Positions 20,551 to 29,571 of a DNA stretch of 64,000 bases are shown piece by piece; position 1 is the stretch's first letter; each line of letters starts with the position of its first letter. Source of the DNA: Dyella kyungheensis. GTDB lineage: Bacteria > Pseudomonadota > Gammaproteobacteria > Xanthomonadales > Rhodanobacteraceae. The position numbers and the translations under genes were made by a program. The stretch spans positions 335,718 to 399,717 of the forward strand of contig NZ_JADIKC010000007.1 of NCBI RefSeq assembly GCF_016905005.1. Reading direction: 5' to 3'. The notes beneath the pieces were generated by a model. The model did no database searches, was not told where the DNA came from, and saw nothing but the letters and a program-made list of their open reading frames with translations.

Positions 20551-21525
20551 TCAGACCGCGTGCGAAACCACCGCATCGTCATTCGCCGCCGCCGCCCGAT
20601 GGATCGGGTAGCCCGCCTCATCCCAGGCATCCAGCCCGCCCAGCAGGGGACGCACGCGTTTGTAGCCGCGCGACATCAGCGCCTTGGCCACCAGCGCAGC
20701 GGAGGCCTCGTTCGGGCAGGTGCAGTAGATCACCAGCTCCGCATCGAGCGGCACCGCGTTGACGATCAGGTCGACGCTGTTCACGTCCGCCAGCAAGGCG
20801 CCCGGGATGATGCGCGAGTCCAATGTGCGCGCCGCTTCCGAGCGCACGTCCACGATGGCCGGCTTGCGGCCGTCGGCAAGCGCATCGTTCAATTCCTTTA
20901 CCGTGATGCGCGCCATGCGCAAGGCACGGATCAGGCGATGGCGCTGCCACCACTTCACCACGATGTAGAGCGCGAGCAGGGAGACGATAAGCATCAGCGC
21001 CACGCTGCCGGCATTGGCCAGCGTCTCCAGCAGCGCATCGATCTGGGTGGCGAACACATAGCCGAGAGTGACGGCGACGCCCACCCACAACAACGAACCC
21101 AGGCCGTCGAACAATACGAACGGCGCCACGCGCAGGCCCATCGCGCCCACCAGCGGCGGCGCCACGGTGGACAGGCCCGGCACGAACTTGGCGAGCAGCA
21201 AGACACCGCCGCGCCAGCGCTGGAAGCGCAGCTCGGACTGCTTCACGCAGGAATCGGGCGACAAAGAAATACGGCACAGCGTGCGCATCACGCCGCCGCC
21301 GAAATAGCGGCCCGCCGCATACCACGCGTAATCGGCCAGCAGGCAGGCGAACACCGCCACCGCCACTACACCGGCCAGCGGCAGGCGCTCGGTGGAAGCC
21401 AAGGCGCCGGCCACGATCATGGTCGGCACGGCGGGCAACGGCACGCCCGCCTGTTCGACCAGGACATTGATGAACACCAGCAGCAACCCGTACTGGGCGA
21501 TCAGCTCGATGATGTGGTGGGCCAT
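20551..21525 (-). CDS. DedA-family membrane protein fused to a rhodanese domain
   Basis: In this 324-residue protein, residues ~1-200 are a DedA/SNARE-associated membrane domain: FINVLVEQAGVPLPAVPTMI, FGGGVMRTLCRISLSPD, then the hallmark FVPGLSTVAPPLVGAMG and about five helices. Residues ~205-315 are a rhodanese domain with IVDVRSEAARTLDSRIIPGA and the active-site loop IYCTCPNEAS (Cys 268 or 270). DedA proteins act in membrane-lipid recycling and proton-motive force; rhodanese domains transfer sulfur or sense thiols. How the two work together is not known. Confidence 0.92.
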   Translation of the reverse strand: MAHHIIELIAQYGLLLVFINVLVEQAGVPLPAVPTMIVAGALASTERLPLAGVVAVAVFACLLADYAWYAAGRYFGGGVMRTLCRISLSPDSCVKQSELRFQRWRGGVLLLAKFVPGLSTVAPPLVGAMGLRVAPFVLFDGLGSLLWVGVAVTLGYVFATQIDALLETLANAGSVALMLIVSLLALYIVVKWWQRHRLIRALRMARITVKELNDALADGRKPAIVDVRSEAARTLDSRIIPGALLADVNSVDLIVNAVPLDAELVIYCTCPNEASAALVAKALMSRGYKRVRPLLGGLDAWDEAGYPIHRAAAANDDAVVSHAV

Positions 21526-21606
21526 GGCAAACCTCGACCGGCTACCTCGTGCAGCCCCACGATTGTTGGGGCTGCCGTTCGCAAAAACAATCGACTCTTT
21601 AGGCTA

Positions 21607-21787
21607 GGGTGCGCTGATCCATTCCACATGGGCGTCACCGGTTCTGTCTGGCCCGAAGGGTGACTCCAGAGAGTCCGCAGGGTGCAATGCGCGACTTGCC
21701 AAGGCGGCCAGCCTGGGCTGCGTCACGCCTCGCACCCTGCGGACTCTCTGGAGTCATGCCGCCCATGTGGAATAGATCAGCGCACCC
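21607..21787. repeat. long imperfect inverted repeat (about 180 bases)
   Basis: Outer arms gggtgcgctgatccattcca... (21607-21634) and 21760-21787 pair with two mismatches or fewer over 28 bases. Inner arms tgactccagagagtccgcag... (21661-21685) and 21732-21756 pair perfectly over 25 bases. The left side has an extra 26-base segment (21635-21660) and the centre is about 46 bases. No ORF of note. It lies between ggt and the DedA gene, both on minus, so it could be a MITE-like element or a large terminator. Confidence 0.85.
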
Positions 21788-21801
21788 TTCGACGAGACGG
21801 T

Positions 21802-23598
21802 TCAATAGCCAACCACCTCGCCATCCTTGCGCATCTCGGTGGCGCCCCAGTACACGTGCTGCTTCGGATCCAGCAGGATCGCCTCGTAGCCGCCGAAATT
21901 GCCCGTGCCCGGTTCGATCGTATAGCCGCGCCGTGTCAATTCGGCCTTCACCTTCGGATCGAAGCCCGACTCCATCTCGACCTTGCCGATCCCCTGCGAG
22001 GGCTCGCCGGTGGGCTCGGCGTTGCCGTAATGGCGCCAACGCGCGGCGTCTCCGGCATCCTGCACGTTCATGCCGAAATCGATGATGTCGGTGAGTACCT
22101 GGACGTGCGCCTGCGGCTGCATATCGCCGCCCATCACGCCGAACGCCAGCCAGGGCTCGCCGTCCTTCATCGCAAAACCCGGAATGATGGTGTGGAAGGG
22201 CCGCTTGCCCGCGGCGTAGACATTGGCCGCTCCCGGCTTGAGCGAATACAGCTCGCCGCGATCCTGGAACATGAAGCCAAGCCCATCGGCCACCAGGCCC
22301 GAACCCATGCCGCGATAGTTCGACTGGATGATCGAAACCATCATGCCGTCCTTGTCCGCCGTGGCGAAATACGTGGTGTCGCCATTGAACAGGCGCGGAT
22401 CGCCGGGGCCGATCGACGGGTTGGCGTGATCGAGATGGATCTGCTTGCGCCGCTGCTCGGCGTAACCTTCGGAAATCAGGCCCTTCATCGGCACCTTGAC
22501 GAAGTTCGGATCGGCATAGAACTTGGCCAGGTCTTCATAGGCCAGGCGCTTGGCTTCCAGCATGGCGGTGATGGCATCGGCACTGCCCACGCCCATCTTC
22601 TGCAGATCAAACCCCTTGAGGATCTGCAGCATTTCCAGCGCCGCGAAACCCTGCCCGTTCGGCGGCAGTTCGTAGACATCGACGCCGCGGTAATTCACCG
22701 ATTGCGGCGTCACCCATTCGCCATGGAAGTTGGCGAAATCGTCGTAGCGCAGATCGCCACCGATACGCTTGAAATACGCATCGATCGTGTGCGCGATGGC
22801 GCCCTTGTAGAACGCGTCGCGGCCGCCTTCAGCAATCATCGTCAGCGTGCGCGCGAGATCGGGATTGCGGAACACCTCGCCCTCGTTGGGCGTGTGCCCG
22901 TCGATGAGATAGGTGTGGCGCGCGTTGTCCAGTTCCTCGATCAAGCCCTTCTGGCGTTCGAACGAGGCGAAGTTGCCCTTGAAGTACTTGGCCACCAGCT
23001 GGGTGATGGGGAAACCGTCCTTCGCATAGCCAATGGCGGGCGCCAGGTCGTCGGCGATCGGCAGCTTGCCGAACTTCTCGTGCAGTGCGAACCAGGTGTC
23101 CACGGTTCCGGGCACGGTGATCGGCAGCGAACCCACGGCAGGAATGTGGTCCGTCGCCGGCACGCCGGCCTTGGCATAGGCTGCCTTCACTTCGGCCTGC
23201 ATCCTGGCCAGGTCGCGTCCTTTCGCCGAGGGGCCTGAGCCGTTGTAGCCGTAGAGCTTACGGGTCTTGGGGTCCCACACGATCACGAAGCAATCGCCGC
23301 CGATGCCGTTGAGCACCGGCTCCATCAGGCCCAGCGCCGCGTTGGCGGCAATCGCCGCATCCACCGCGCTGCCGCCCTTCTTCAGGATGTCGATGGCGAC
23401 CTGCGAGGCGAGCGGTTGCTCGGTGGCCGCGATGCCATGCTGCGCGATCACCGGCGAGCGCGAGGCCCAGGGATTGCCGGAATAACGGTCGCCGCGACCG
23501 ATATCCGCCGCGGCGGCATGGCCCACGCACAGGCTCGTCAAGGCGGCCAGGACAGTAAGCAGGGGAAAACGCGATACGCAAGAGGGAGATGCAGGCAT
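21802..23598 (-). CDS. ggt: gamma-glutamyltransferase
   Basis: The 598-residue precursor has a signal peptide (cleavage near AAA at about residue 30). The large subunit carries GGSAVDAAIAANAALGLMEP, GIGGDCFVI and the substrate-binding NGSGPSAKG. The autoprocessing site is NGDTTYFATAD, where Thr becomes the N-terminal nucleophile of the small subunit. The small subunit then has GMGSGLVADGLGFMFQDRG and GVMGGDMQPQAHVQVL. The enzyme is periplasmic and cleaves gamma-glutamyl bonds of glutathione. It stands alone on the minus strand. Confidence 0.95.
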   Translation of the reverse strand: MPASPSCVSRFPLLTVLAALTSLCVGHAAAADIGRGDRYSGNPWASRSPVIAQHGIAATEQPLASQVAIDILKKGGSAVDAAIAANAALGLMEPVLNGIGGDCFVIVWDPKTRKLYGYNGSGPSAKGRDLARMQAEVKAAYAKAGVPATDHIPAVGSLPITVPGTVDTWFALHEKFGKLPIADDLAPAIGYAKDGFPITQLVAKYFKGNFASFERQKGLIEELDNARHTYLIDGHTPNEGEVFRNPDLARTLTMIAEGGRDAFYKGAIAHTIDAYFKRIGGDLRYDDFANFHGEWVTPQSVNYRGVDVYELPPNGQGFAALEMLQILKGFDLQKMGVGSADAITAMLEAKRLAYEDLAKFYADPNFVKVPMKGLISEGYAEQRRKQIHLDHANPSIGPGDPRLFNGDTTYFATADKDGMMVSIIQSNYRGMGSGLVADGLGFMFQDRGELYSLKPGAANVYAAGKRPFHTIIPGFAMKDGEPWLAFGVMGGDMQPQAHVQVLTDIIDFGMNVQDAGDAARWRHYGNAEPTGEPSQGIGKVEMESGFDPKVKAELTRRGYTIEPGTGNFGGYEAILLDPKQHVYWGATEMRKDGEVVGY

Positions 23599-23733
23599 GG
23601 GGCGGCCTCGTGAGTGCGGGAAAGGCGACGGCGGCGAGCTCCCCTGCCCCCGTCACGTAAGCGCTAACACATACACCGCCAGACGATCCCCTGCCAAGGA
23701 CCGCCGCCACATCCTGGAGCGCTGGCTGGCGAA

Positions 23734-24951
23734 TCAGGCGCTGCGCGCGGCCGCGGCCGCTTCCATGGCCGTGCTGTGCGACTCGATGCGTCGCGCGCCA
23801 AGCCACACCAGCGGCAGCCACACCAAGGTCAGCGCCGCGGCGCAAAGAAATACGCCATCGACGCCGAGCCGGCCCAACGCGATGCCGCCCACCGCGCCGC
23901 CCACGAAGGCACCGAGGAACTGGCTGGTCGAATACGCGCCCATCGCCGCACCGCGCATCGGACCGGGTGCCAGCTGGGACACGAGGCTGGGCAAGGCCGC
24001 TTCCAGCAGGTTGAAGGCCGAAAAGAACACGGCGGCCGCCACGCCGAGTACGGCCACGTGATCGCCCGACAGGCCAAAGCCCAGCAACCCCAGACCGGTC
24101 GCCACGACACACACAGCCACCAGCCGCAGGCTCTGCGCCAGTTCGCGCATGCGGTGCAGGCAGGCGCCCATCACGAAGGCGGCGATCACCATCACCGGCA
24201 GGTACAGCTCCCAATGACGATTCACCGGCAAATGCAGCCGATGGGCCAGCAGCAACGGCAAGCCCACGAAGCTGGCCGTCAACAACAGGTGCAGGAAGAA
24301 CACCGAGCCGTTGAGCACCAGCATGCGGCCATCACGCAGCATCGACAGGACGCTGCCCCAGGTGGCCGCCGCCGGCGCCGAGGGACGTTCCGGCGTGGGC
24401 ACGATCAGCCACAGCAGCACGAGTGCCGCCAGGGCCAGGATGGAGGTGGCGGCGAACAGGCCGGAAAGGCCAGCGACCGCTTCCAGCGGCGGCCCCAGGA
24501 TCAGCGCCAGCAAGAAAGCCACGCCGATGGACACACCGATGATGCCCATGACCTTGCTGCGGTTCTCGTGGCGCGTCAGGTCGGCAGCCAGCGCGGTGCC
24601 GGCGCCCGCTACCGCGCCCATGCCCTGCAGGGCGCGCCCCATCACGATGCCCAGCAGGTTGTGCGACATGGCCGCCACCAGTCCACCGACGGCGAATACC
24701 AGCAGGCCCAGCGTGATGGCCGGCTTGCGGCCGATGCGGTCGGACAGCAGCCCCAGCGGAATCTGCAGCAGCACCTGGCCCAGGCCGTAGACGCCGAGCG
24801 CCAACCCGATCAGCCATGGCGTCGCGTCCGGCATGTGCTGCGCGTACAGCGAAAACACCGGCATGATCAGGAACAAGCCGAACAGGCGCAGGCTGATCAC
24901 ACAGGCCAGGGTCAGCGCGCTGCGCCGCTCGAGTGGGGAAAGTTTGCTCAC
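23734..24951 (-). CDS. MFS transporter, YajR-like
   Basis: This 405-residue carrier has 12 predicted membrane helices. The opening LSPLERRSALTLACVISLRL, motif A GLLSDRIGRKPAITLGLL, GRALQGMGA and ADLTRHENRSKVMGIIGVS all resemble Escherichia coli YajR. It lacks the extra C-terminal YAM domain of YajR; the protein ends shortly after helix 12. Substrate unknown, probably an efflux carrier. It is divergent from ispB with about 137 bases between starts. Confidence 0.88.
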   Translation of the reverse strand: MSKLSPLERRSALTLACVISLRLFGLFLIMPVFSLYAQHMPDATPWLIGLALGVYGLGQVLLQIPLGLLSDRIGRKPAITLGLLVFAVGGLVAAMSHNLLGIVMGRALQGMGAVAGAGTALAADLTRHENRSKVMGIIGVSIGVAFLLALILGPPLEAVAGLSGLFAATSILALAALVLLWLIVPTPERPSAPAAATWGSVLSMLRDGRMLVLNGSVFFLHLLLTASFVGLPLLLAHRLHLPVNRHWELYLPVMVIAAFVMGACLHRMRELAQSLRLVAVCVVATGLGLLGFGLSGDHVAVLGVAAAVFFSAFNLLEAALPSLVSQLAPGPMRGAAMGAYSTSQFLGAFVGGAVGGIALGRLGVDGVFLCAAALTLVWLPLVWLGARRIESHSTAMEAAAAARSA

Positions 24952-25031
24952 CGGGGCTTCTTAAAAGGGCCGCATCAGTCGCCGATTATACGTTTGGCCC
25001 CAAAAAACCAACCGTGGTGCCGTGTCGCGGC

Positions 25032-25060
25032 GGTTTCTCGCCCCCAACTCTATCTATAAT
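25032..25060 (+). promoter_or_regulatory. candidate ispB promoter
   Basis: A perfect -10 hexamer tataat is at 25055-25060, 29 bases before the ispB ATG. The -35 region (ggtttc at 25032-25037, 17-base spacing) is a poor match. Confidence 0.45.
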
Positions 25061-25088
25061 CCCCGGCATACGACGCTACGACTGCCTC

Positions 25089-26090
25089 ATGACCACGACC
25101 CAAGCCGACACCCGCCGCTCTGCCGACTTTGCCGCCGTTCGAGGGCTCGCCGCCGCAGACATGCATCGGGTCGACTCGCTGATCCGCCAACGCCTGTCGT
25201 CGGACGTGGTGCTGATCAACCAGATCGCCGACCACATCATCGCCGGTGGCGGCAAGCGCCTGCGCCCGATGCTGCATGTGCTGGCGGCCAACGCGGCCGG
25301 CTATCGCGGCGAGCACCACATCAAGCTGGCGGCGGTGATCGAGTTCATCCACACCTCCACGCTGCTGCATGACGACGTGGTGGACGAATCGGACCTGCGC
25401 CGCGGCCGCAAGACCGCCAATGCACTGTGGGGCAACGCCGCCAGCGTGCTGGTGGGCGACTTCCTCTACTCGCGCTCGTTCCAGATGATGGTGGAGCTGG
25501 ATGACATGCGCATCATGCGCATCCTGGCCGACACCACCAACACCATCGCCGAAGGCGAAGTGCTGCAGCTGCTCAACATCGGCAACGCCGACGTGGATGA
25601 AGCGTCCTATCTCAATGTGATCGAACGCAAGACCGCGGTGCTGTTCGCCGCCGCCACCGAACTGGGCGGACTGCTGGGCGGGTTGCCGGTGGACCAGTGC
25701 GCCGCCTTGCGCCGTTACGGCATGCAGCTGGGCTACGCGTTCCAGATCGCCGACGACCTGCTCGACTACACCTCCGACGCCGGCACCCTGGGCAAGAACA
25801 TCGGCGACGACCTCGCCGAAGGCAAGCCCACGCTGCCGCTGATCTACGCGCTGCAGCGGGCCGATGCCGAACAGAAGCAGTCGTTGCGCCACGCCATCGA
25901 ACACGGCGGCCTCGATTCGCTCGACCGCATCATCGCCGCGATCCGCGATTCCGGCGCGCTCGAACGCACCCACGAACGCGCCGTGATGCATGCCGATGCC
26001 GCACGCGATGCGCTTCGTGCGCTGCCCGATTCGCCGTGGCGCGATGCGATGGCGACGTTGGCGGATTATTCGGTGCAGCGCAGCTTCTGA
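25089..26090 (+). CDS. ispB: octaprenyl/polyprenyl diphosphate synthase
   Basis: The 333-residue protein starts at MTTTQADTRR; the frame is open further upstream, but those codons cover the promoter. Both Asp-rich motifs of trans-prenyltransferases are present: LLHDDVVDESDLRRG and IADDLLDYTSDAGTLGKN, together with GGGKRLRPML and KPTLPLIYAL. It makes the long isoprenoid tail of ubiquinone. The gene faces the REP pair at 26106 and lies near two ubiquinone hydroxylase genes. Confidence 0.95.
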   Translation: MTTTQADTRRSADFAAVRGLAAADMHRVDSLIRQRLSSDVVLINQIADHIIAGGGKRLRPMLHVLAANAAGYRGEHHIKLAAVIEFIHTSTLLHDDVVDESDLRRGRKTANALWGNAASVLVGDFLYSRSFQMMVELDDMRIMRILADTTNTIAEGEVLQLLNIGNADVDEASYLNVIERKTAVLFAAATELGGLLGGLPVDQCAALRRYGMQLGYAFQIADDLLDYTSDAGTLGKNIGDDLAEGKPTLPLIYALQRADAEQKQSLRHAIEHGGLDSLDRIIAAIRDSGALERTHERAVMHADAARDALRALPDSPWRDAMATLADYSVQRSF

Positions 26091-26105
26091 TTCTTTCGCA
26101 AGATC

Positions 26106-26172
26106 GAGTCGCGCACAGGGTGCGCTCCCACAGGAGAACCGACACTGTGGGAGCGCACCCTGTGCGCGACTC
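26106..26172. repeat. REP-type palindrome pair (copy 3), inverted orientation
   Basis: gagtcgcgcacagggtgcgc... (26106-26133) and its perfect reverse complement (26145-26172) are 28-base arms with only an 11-base spacer. The arm order is opposite to copies 1, 2, 4 and 5. It lies between the convergent ispB and dienelactone-hydrolase genes and could end transcription from both sides. Confidence 0.92.
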
Positions 26173-26186
26173 GGCCTGCGATGACG

Positions 26187-26975
26187 TTACGGCGTGTTGC
26201 TGAAAGCGCCCTTCAACCAATCGCGCATCATGCGATAGCTGCGCTGCGCCGCACGCTCGTCATAGGCGCAACCCGCGCTGTGCTGGTCGGTTTCGGTAAA
26301 GCAATGCACCGCATTGCCCAGCACAACGAACTGCCAGTCGGCCTTGCTGCCGCGCATTTCGTCCATGAACTTGTCCGCGTCCGGCATGGTGCCCTTGTCG
26401 TCGGCGCCGTTCATCACCAGCACGCGTGCCTTGATGTTCTTGGCCAGCGACGGGTCGTCGGTCTGCAGGCCGCCATGGAACGACACCACTGCCGCCACGT
26501 CGGCGCCGCTGCGGGCGAGATCCAGCACGGCCGAACCGCCGAAGCAGAAGCCGATGGCGGCGAGCTTGGTCAGGTCGATCGGCGCACTCTTGCCCTGTGC
26601 CTTCAATTGCTCCAGCGCCAGGTCGATGCGCTTGCGCATCAGCGCGCGGTCGGTATACAGCGGCTTGGTGGCTGCCTTGGCCTGGTCGTCGCTGGTGGGA
26701 CGGATCTTTTCGCCATACATGTCGGTGACCAGGATCACGTAATCCTTGCCGGCGATGCCCTCGGCCTTCTTGATGGCACCGTCGTTCACGCCGTACCAGT
26801 TGGGCACCATCACCAGGCCAGGGCGCTTGGCGGTCACGGCATCGTCGTAGACCAGCACGCTGTGGAACGTGGTGCCGTCCTGGGTCCATTCGACCGGCTT
26901 CTGCACCATTTTCGCCTGCGCGGCGAACGCGAATCCTGAGAGCAACAGCAAACTGCAAAGTCGGGCGATGCGCAT
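26187..26975 (-). CDS. dienelactone hydrolase family protein, exported
   Basis: The 262-residue product starts MRIARLC with a signal peptide ending near AQA at about residue 21. The alpha/beta-hydrolase core has the DLH-type nucleophile elbow GFCFGG (Cys), an Asp candidate in GADDKGTMPDAD and the catalytic His in GNAVHCFTE. Alternative in-frame codons up to 27281 are Arg/Ser-rich shadow of the neighbouring gene. It is probably a periplasmic hydrolase; the substrate is unknown. Confidence 0.9.
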   Translation of the reverse strand: MRIARLCSLLLLSGFAFAAQAKMVQKPVEWTQDGTTFHSVLVYDDAVTAKRPGLVMVPNWYGVNDGAIKKAEGIAGKDYVILVTDMYGEKIRPTSDDQAKAATKPLYTDRALMRKRIDLALEQLKAQGKSAPIDLTKLAAIGFCFGGSAVLDLARSGADVAAVVSFHGGLQTDDPSLAKNIKARVLVMNGADDKGTMPDADKFMDEMRGSKADWQFVVLGNAVHCFTETDQHSAGCAYDERAAQRSYRMMRDWLKGAFSNTP

Positions 26976-27024
26976 GATGACGATTCCTTGTTGAGAGGGT
27001 TCTACGTCGGGCGGTTCGAGCGAG

Positions 27025-28248
27025 CTACAAGCCGGCGGCGTGTTCCGCCAGTCTGCGTTTGATCGGTGACAATCGGTCGATGAGGCGCACGCCGAGGCCG
27101 CGCGCGGCGACCAGCGGAGGCGCCTGCCAGGCATAGATGCGTGCCAGCGCGTCGAAACCGAGCGCATCCATGGTGTCCGCGCTACGGCGTCGACGCGCAT
27201 AGCGTCGCAATACGTGCGGCGATGCGATATCGCTGCCGGCATCGCGCGCGGCGACCAGCGTGTCGCGCAGTTCGGCGACATCGCGCAAGCCGAGGTTCAC
27301 GCCCTGCCCTGCCAACGGATGCACCGCGTGGGCCGCGTCGCCGAGCAGCACGAATCGCCCGGCCTGATAGGTTTCCGCCAATTGCAACCGCAACGGAAAG
27401 CCCGCACGGGGCGTAGCACCGACGATGCGCCCCAACCGGAAATCGCTGGCGACGCCCAGCTCCTGCAGGAAGGCCGCGTCGTCGAGTGCGAGCACGCGCT
27501 GTGCCTCGTCTTCCGGCAGCGACCACACGATCGAGCTGCGGCCATCGGACAGCGGCAGAAGTGCCAGCGGACCGGTGTCCAGGAAGCGCTGCCAGGCCGT
27601 ACCTTCATGCCCACGTTCTGTCTGGACGTGCGCCACGATGCCGCGCTGCGCATAGTCGCGGCCCCGGGTTTCGATCCCGGCCATGGCGCGCAAGGGCGAC
27701 GCGGCGCCGTCTGCGGCAACCAGCAGGCGTGCCGATATGGCGTCCGTTTCCGCACCGCCCAGCGTCAACTGCACGCGATCTTCCAGCACCTCATAACCGC
27801 CGACTTTTGCCGGGCACAGGCGTTTTACGCCGGCGGCGTCGAGCGCCTGCCAGAGCTGCCATTGCACCAGGTTGTTCTCGACGATGTAGCCAAGCAGGTC
27901 GCGACCTTCCCGGGCAGCATCGAAATGAATGGCCGCGCCACTGGCGGCATCCCATACGTGCATGTGCGAATACGGGCTTGCGCGCAAACTCCGAATGGAC
28001 GTCCAAACGCCAAGCTCGTCGAGCAAGGCGATCGACGAGGGCGCCAGCCCGACCACGCGAAGATCCACTTCATCATCGATCGACCACGGCGCCGGGGCGC
28101 GCGCCTCCACCAGGGCCGTGGCAAATCCGGCGCGTGCCAGCGCCAGTGCAGTCGCTGCGCCCACCATGCCGCCGCCAACCACGGCGACATCCAGCGCGGG
28201 ACCGCGACGACGCGACGATTCGCTGCGCGTGGAAGACATCATGCTCAT
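27025..28248 (-). CDS. ubiquinone-pathway FAD hydroxylase (UbiF/UbiI type)
   Basis: The 407-residue flavoprotein has the FAD fingerprint VAVVGGGMVGAATALALA, the DG motif LLVAADGAASPLR and the GD motif LLGDAAHAVHPLAGQG, then VNLGLRD, as in UbiF and UbiI. It hydroxylates a ring position of the ubiquinone precursor; UbiF versus UbiI cannot be settled here. Its start overlaps the stop of ubiH by 4 bases, so the two are translated in tandem. Confidence 0.9.
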   Translation of the reverse strand: MSMMSSTRSESSRRRGPALDVAVVGGGMVGAATALALARAGFATALVEARAPAPWSIDDEVDLRVVGLAPSSIALLDELGVWTSIRSLRASPYSHMHVWDAASGAAIHFDAAREGRDLLGYIVENNLVQWQLWQALDAAGVKRLCPAKVGGYEVLEDRVQLTLGGAETDAISARLLVAADGAASPLRAMAGIETRGRDYAQRGIVAHVQTERGHEGTAWQRFLDTGPLALLPLSDGRSSIVWSLPEDEAQRVLALDDAAFLQELGVASDFRLGRIVGATPRAGFPLRLQLAETYQAGRFVLLGDAAHAVHPLAGQGVNLGLRDVAELRDTLVAARDAGSDIASPHVLRRYARRRRSADTMDALGFDALARIYAWQAPPLVAARGLGVRLIDRLSPIKRRLAEHAAGL

Positions 28249-29474
28249 GGCAGTCGCTCCAGCACAGCCTTCGGCGGTTCGCCGCGAAAACCCATGCCGC
28301 GACGTGCGATCAAGCGCTGCAGCGGCGGCAGCCGATCGAAGGCCAGCATGGCCAGGGAACGCAAGGGACCCAGCACCGGTTGCTGCAGGCAGGCCAACTG
28401 GACCAGCCCATGGCTCATCGCCATGGTGCCTTCGCGGTCCGGCGCACGACGTGCGGCGTAGTTCGCCAGCAGCTCTTCAGCGCCCGGATCGTTGGCACCT
28501 GTCAGCAACTCGGCCAGCGTGAGCGCATCGCGCAAGCCGAGATTGAAACCTTGCGCGCCGATGGGATGCACCGTCTGCGCCGCGTTGCCGACCAGCACGG
28601 CACGCGTGGACACCAGCGACCGTGCGGCCACGCGCTGGATGGCGTAGGGATGACGTTTGCCGGGGCGACTCAATCGGCCCAGGCGCCAGCCGAAGCGCTC
28701 CTGCGCCAACGCGATGAAGGCCTCGTCGTCCATCGCTTCCACGGCCGTGGCTTCGTGCTGCGGCACGGTGAGCACGAGCCCGCAGCGGCGGCTGGCCAAT
28801 GGCAGCAGCGCGATCGGTCCGTTGTCGGAGAAGCGTTCGTACGCACGATGGGCGTGGTCGCGTTCCGGCGTCACCGTGCAGACGAACAGGGTCTGGCGAT
28901 AGTCGTGGCGCTCGGCCTCGATGCCGAGACGATCGCGCACGAACGACGCGGTGCCGTCCGCGCCGACCAGCAAGGGCGTGTCGATATCGACCGGCCCTTC
29001 GGCGGTCTGGATGCGCGCGCACCAACCGTCGGCCACCGGCTCCAGCGATTCCACCCGCGCGGGCGCCAGGCGGCGCAGGCGCGTGCACTCGTCCAGCCGG
29101 CGCAGCAGCGCCGCACCGAGTTCGCGCGCGGGCAGCGTCCAGCCCAGCGCATCCACGCCCTGCCGTGCCGCATCCATCTGCACGCTGCCGAAATCGCCGG
29201 CGCGCGTCACATGGATGTACTGGATCGGCGTGGCCTGGGCCGCCGCGTGCTTCCACACGCCAATGGCGCCGAGGCCGTTGACGGTGGCGCGGGCCAGCGC
29301 GAGGTTGCGTTCGTCGTAGCTGGGCTGGTCGCCGACGCGCGGCGCGGCAGCCTCCACCATCACGGCCTCGATGCCGGCCGCGTCCAGCGCGATGGCCAGG
29401 CTGGCGCCTACCAGGCCGCCGCCAACGATGAGTACCGGCTGCCGGGCGCCGGCCTGAAGGGATGCATTCGTCAT
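28245..29474 (-). CDS. ubiH: 2-octaprenyl-6-methoxyphenol hydroxylase
   Basis: The 409-residue FAD monooxygenase has LIVGGGLVGASLAIALDAAG at the N-terminus and LLVGADGTASFVRD in the middle. It carries the UbiH-specific variant VGNAAQTVHPIGAQGFNLG, where Asn replaces the usual Asp of the GD motif. That variant, also found in Escherichia coli UbiH, is why I assign it. It is the first gene of a two-gene unit with the UbiF/UbiI-type gene and is divergent from the membrane protein at 29572. Confidence 0.92.
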   Translation of the reverse strand: MTNASLQAGARQPVLIVGGGLVGASLAIALDAAGIEAVMVEAAAPRVGDQPSYDERNLALARATVNGLGAIGVWKHAAAQATPIQYIHVTRAGDFGSVQMDAARQGVDALGWTLPARELGAALLRRLDECTRLRRLAPARVESLEPVADGWCARIQTAEGPVDIDTPLLVGADGTASFVRDRLGIEAERHDYRQTLFVCTVTPERDHAHRAYERFSDNGPIALLPLASRRCGLVLTVPQHEATAVEAMDDEAFIALAQERFGWRLGRLSRPGKRHPYAIQRVAARSLVSTRAVLVGNAAQTVHPIGAQGFNLGLRDALTLAELLTGANDPGAEELLANYAARRAPDREGTMAMSHGLVQLACLQQPVLGPLRSLAMLAFDRLPPLQRLIARRGMGFRGEPPKAVLERLP

Positions 29475-29571
29475 GGCGCCGCATGATACGCGCTACGGCT
29501 AGCGGGCTGGCGTCCGCCCAATTGCGATAGACTTGGCCCTTGCATTCGACGCGACCCTTTTGGAGCAGCTC

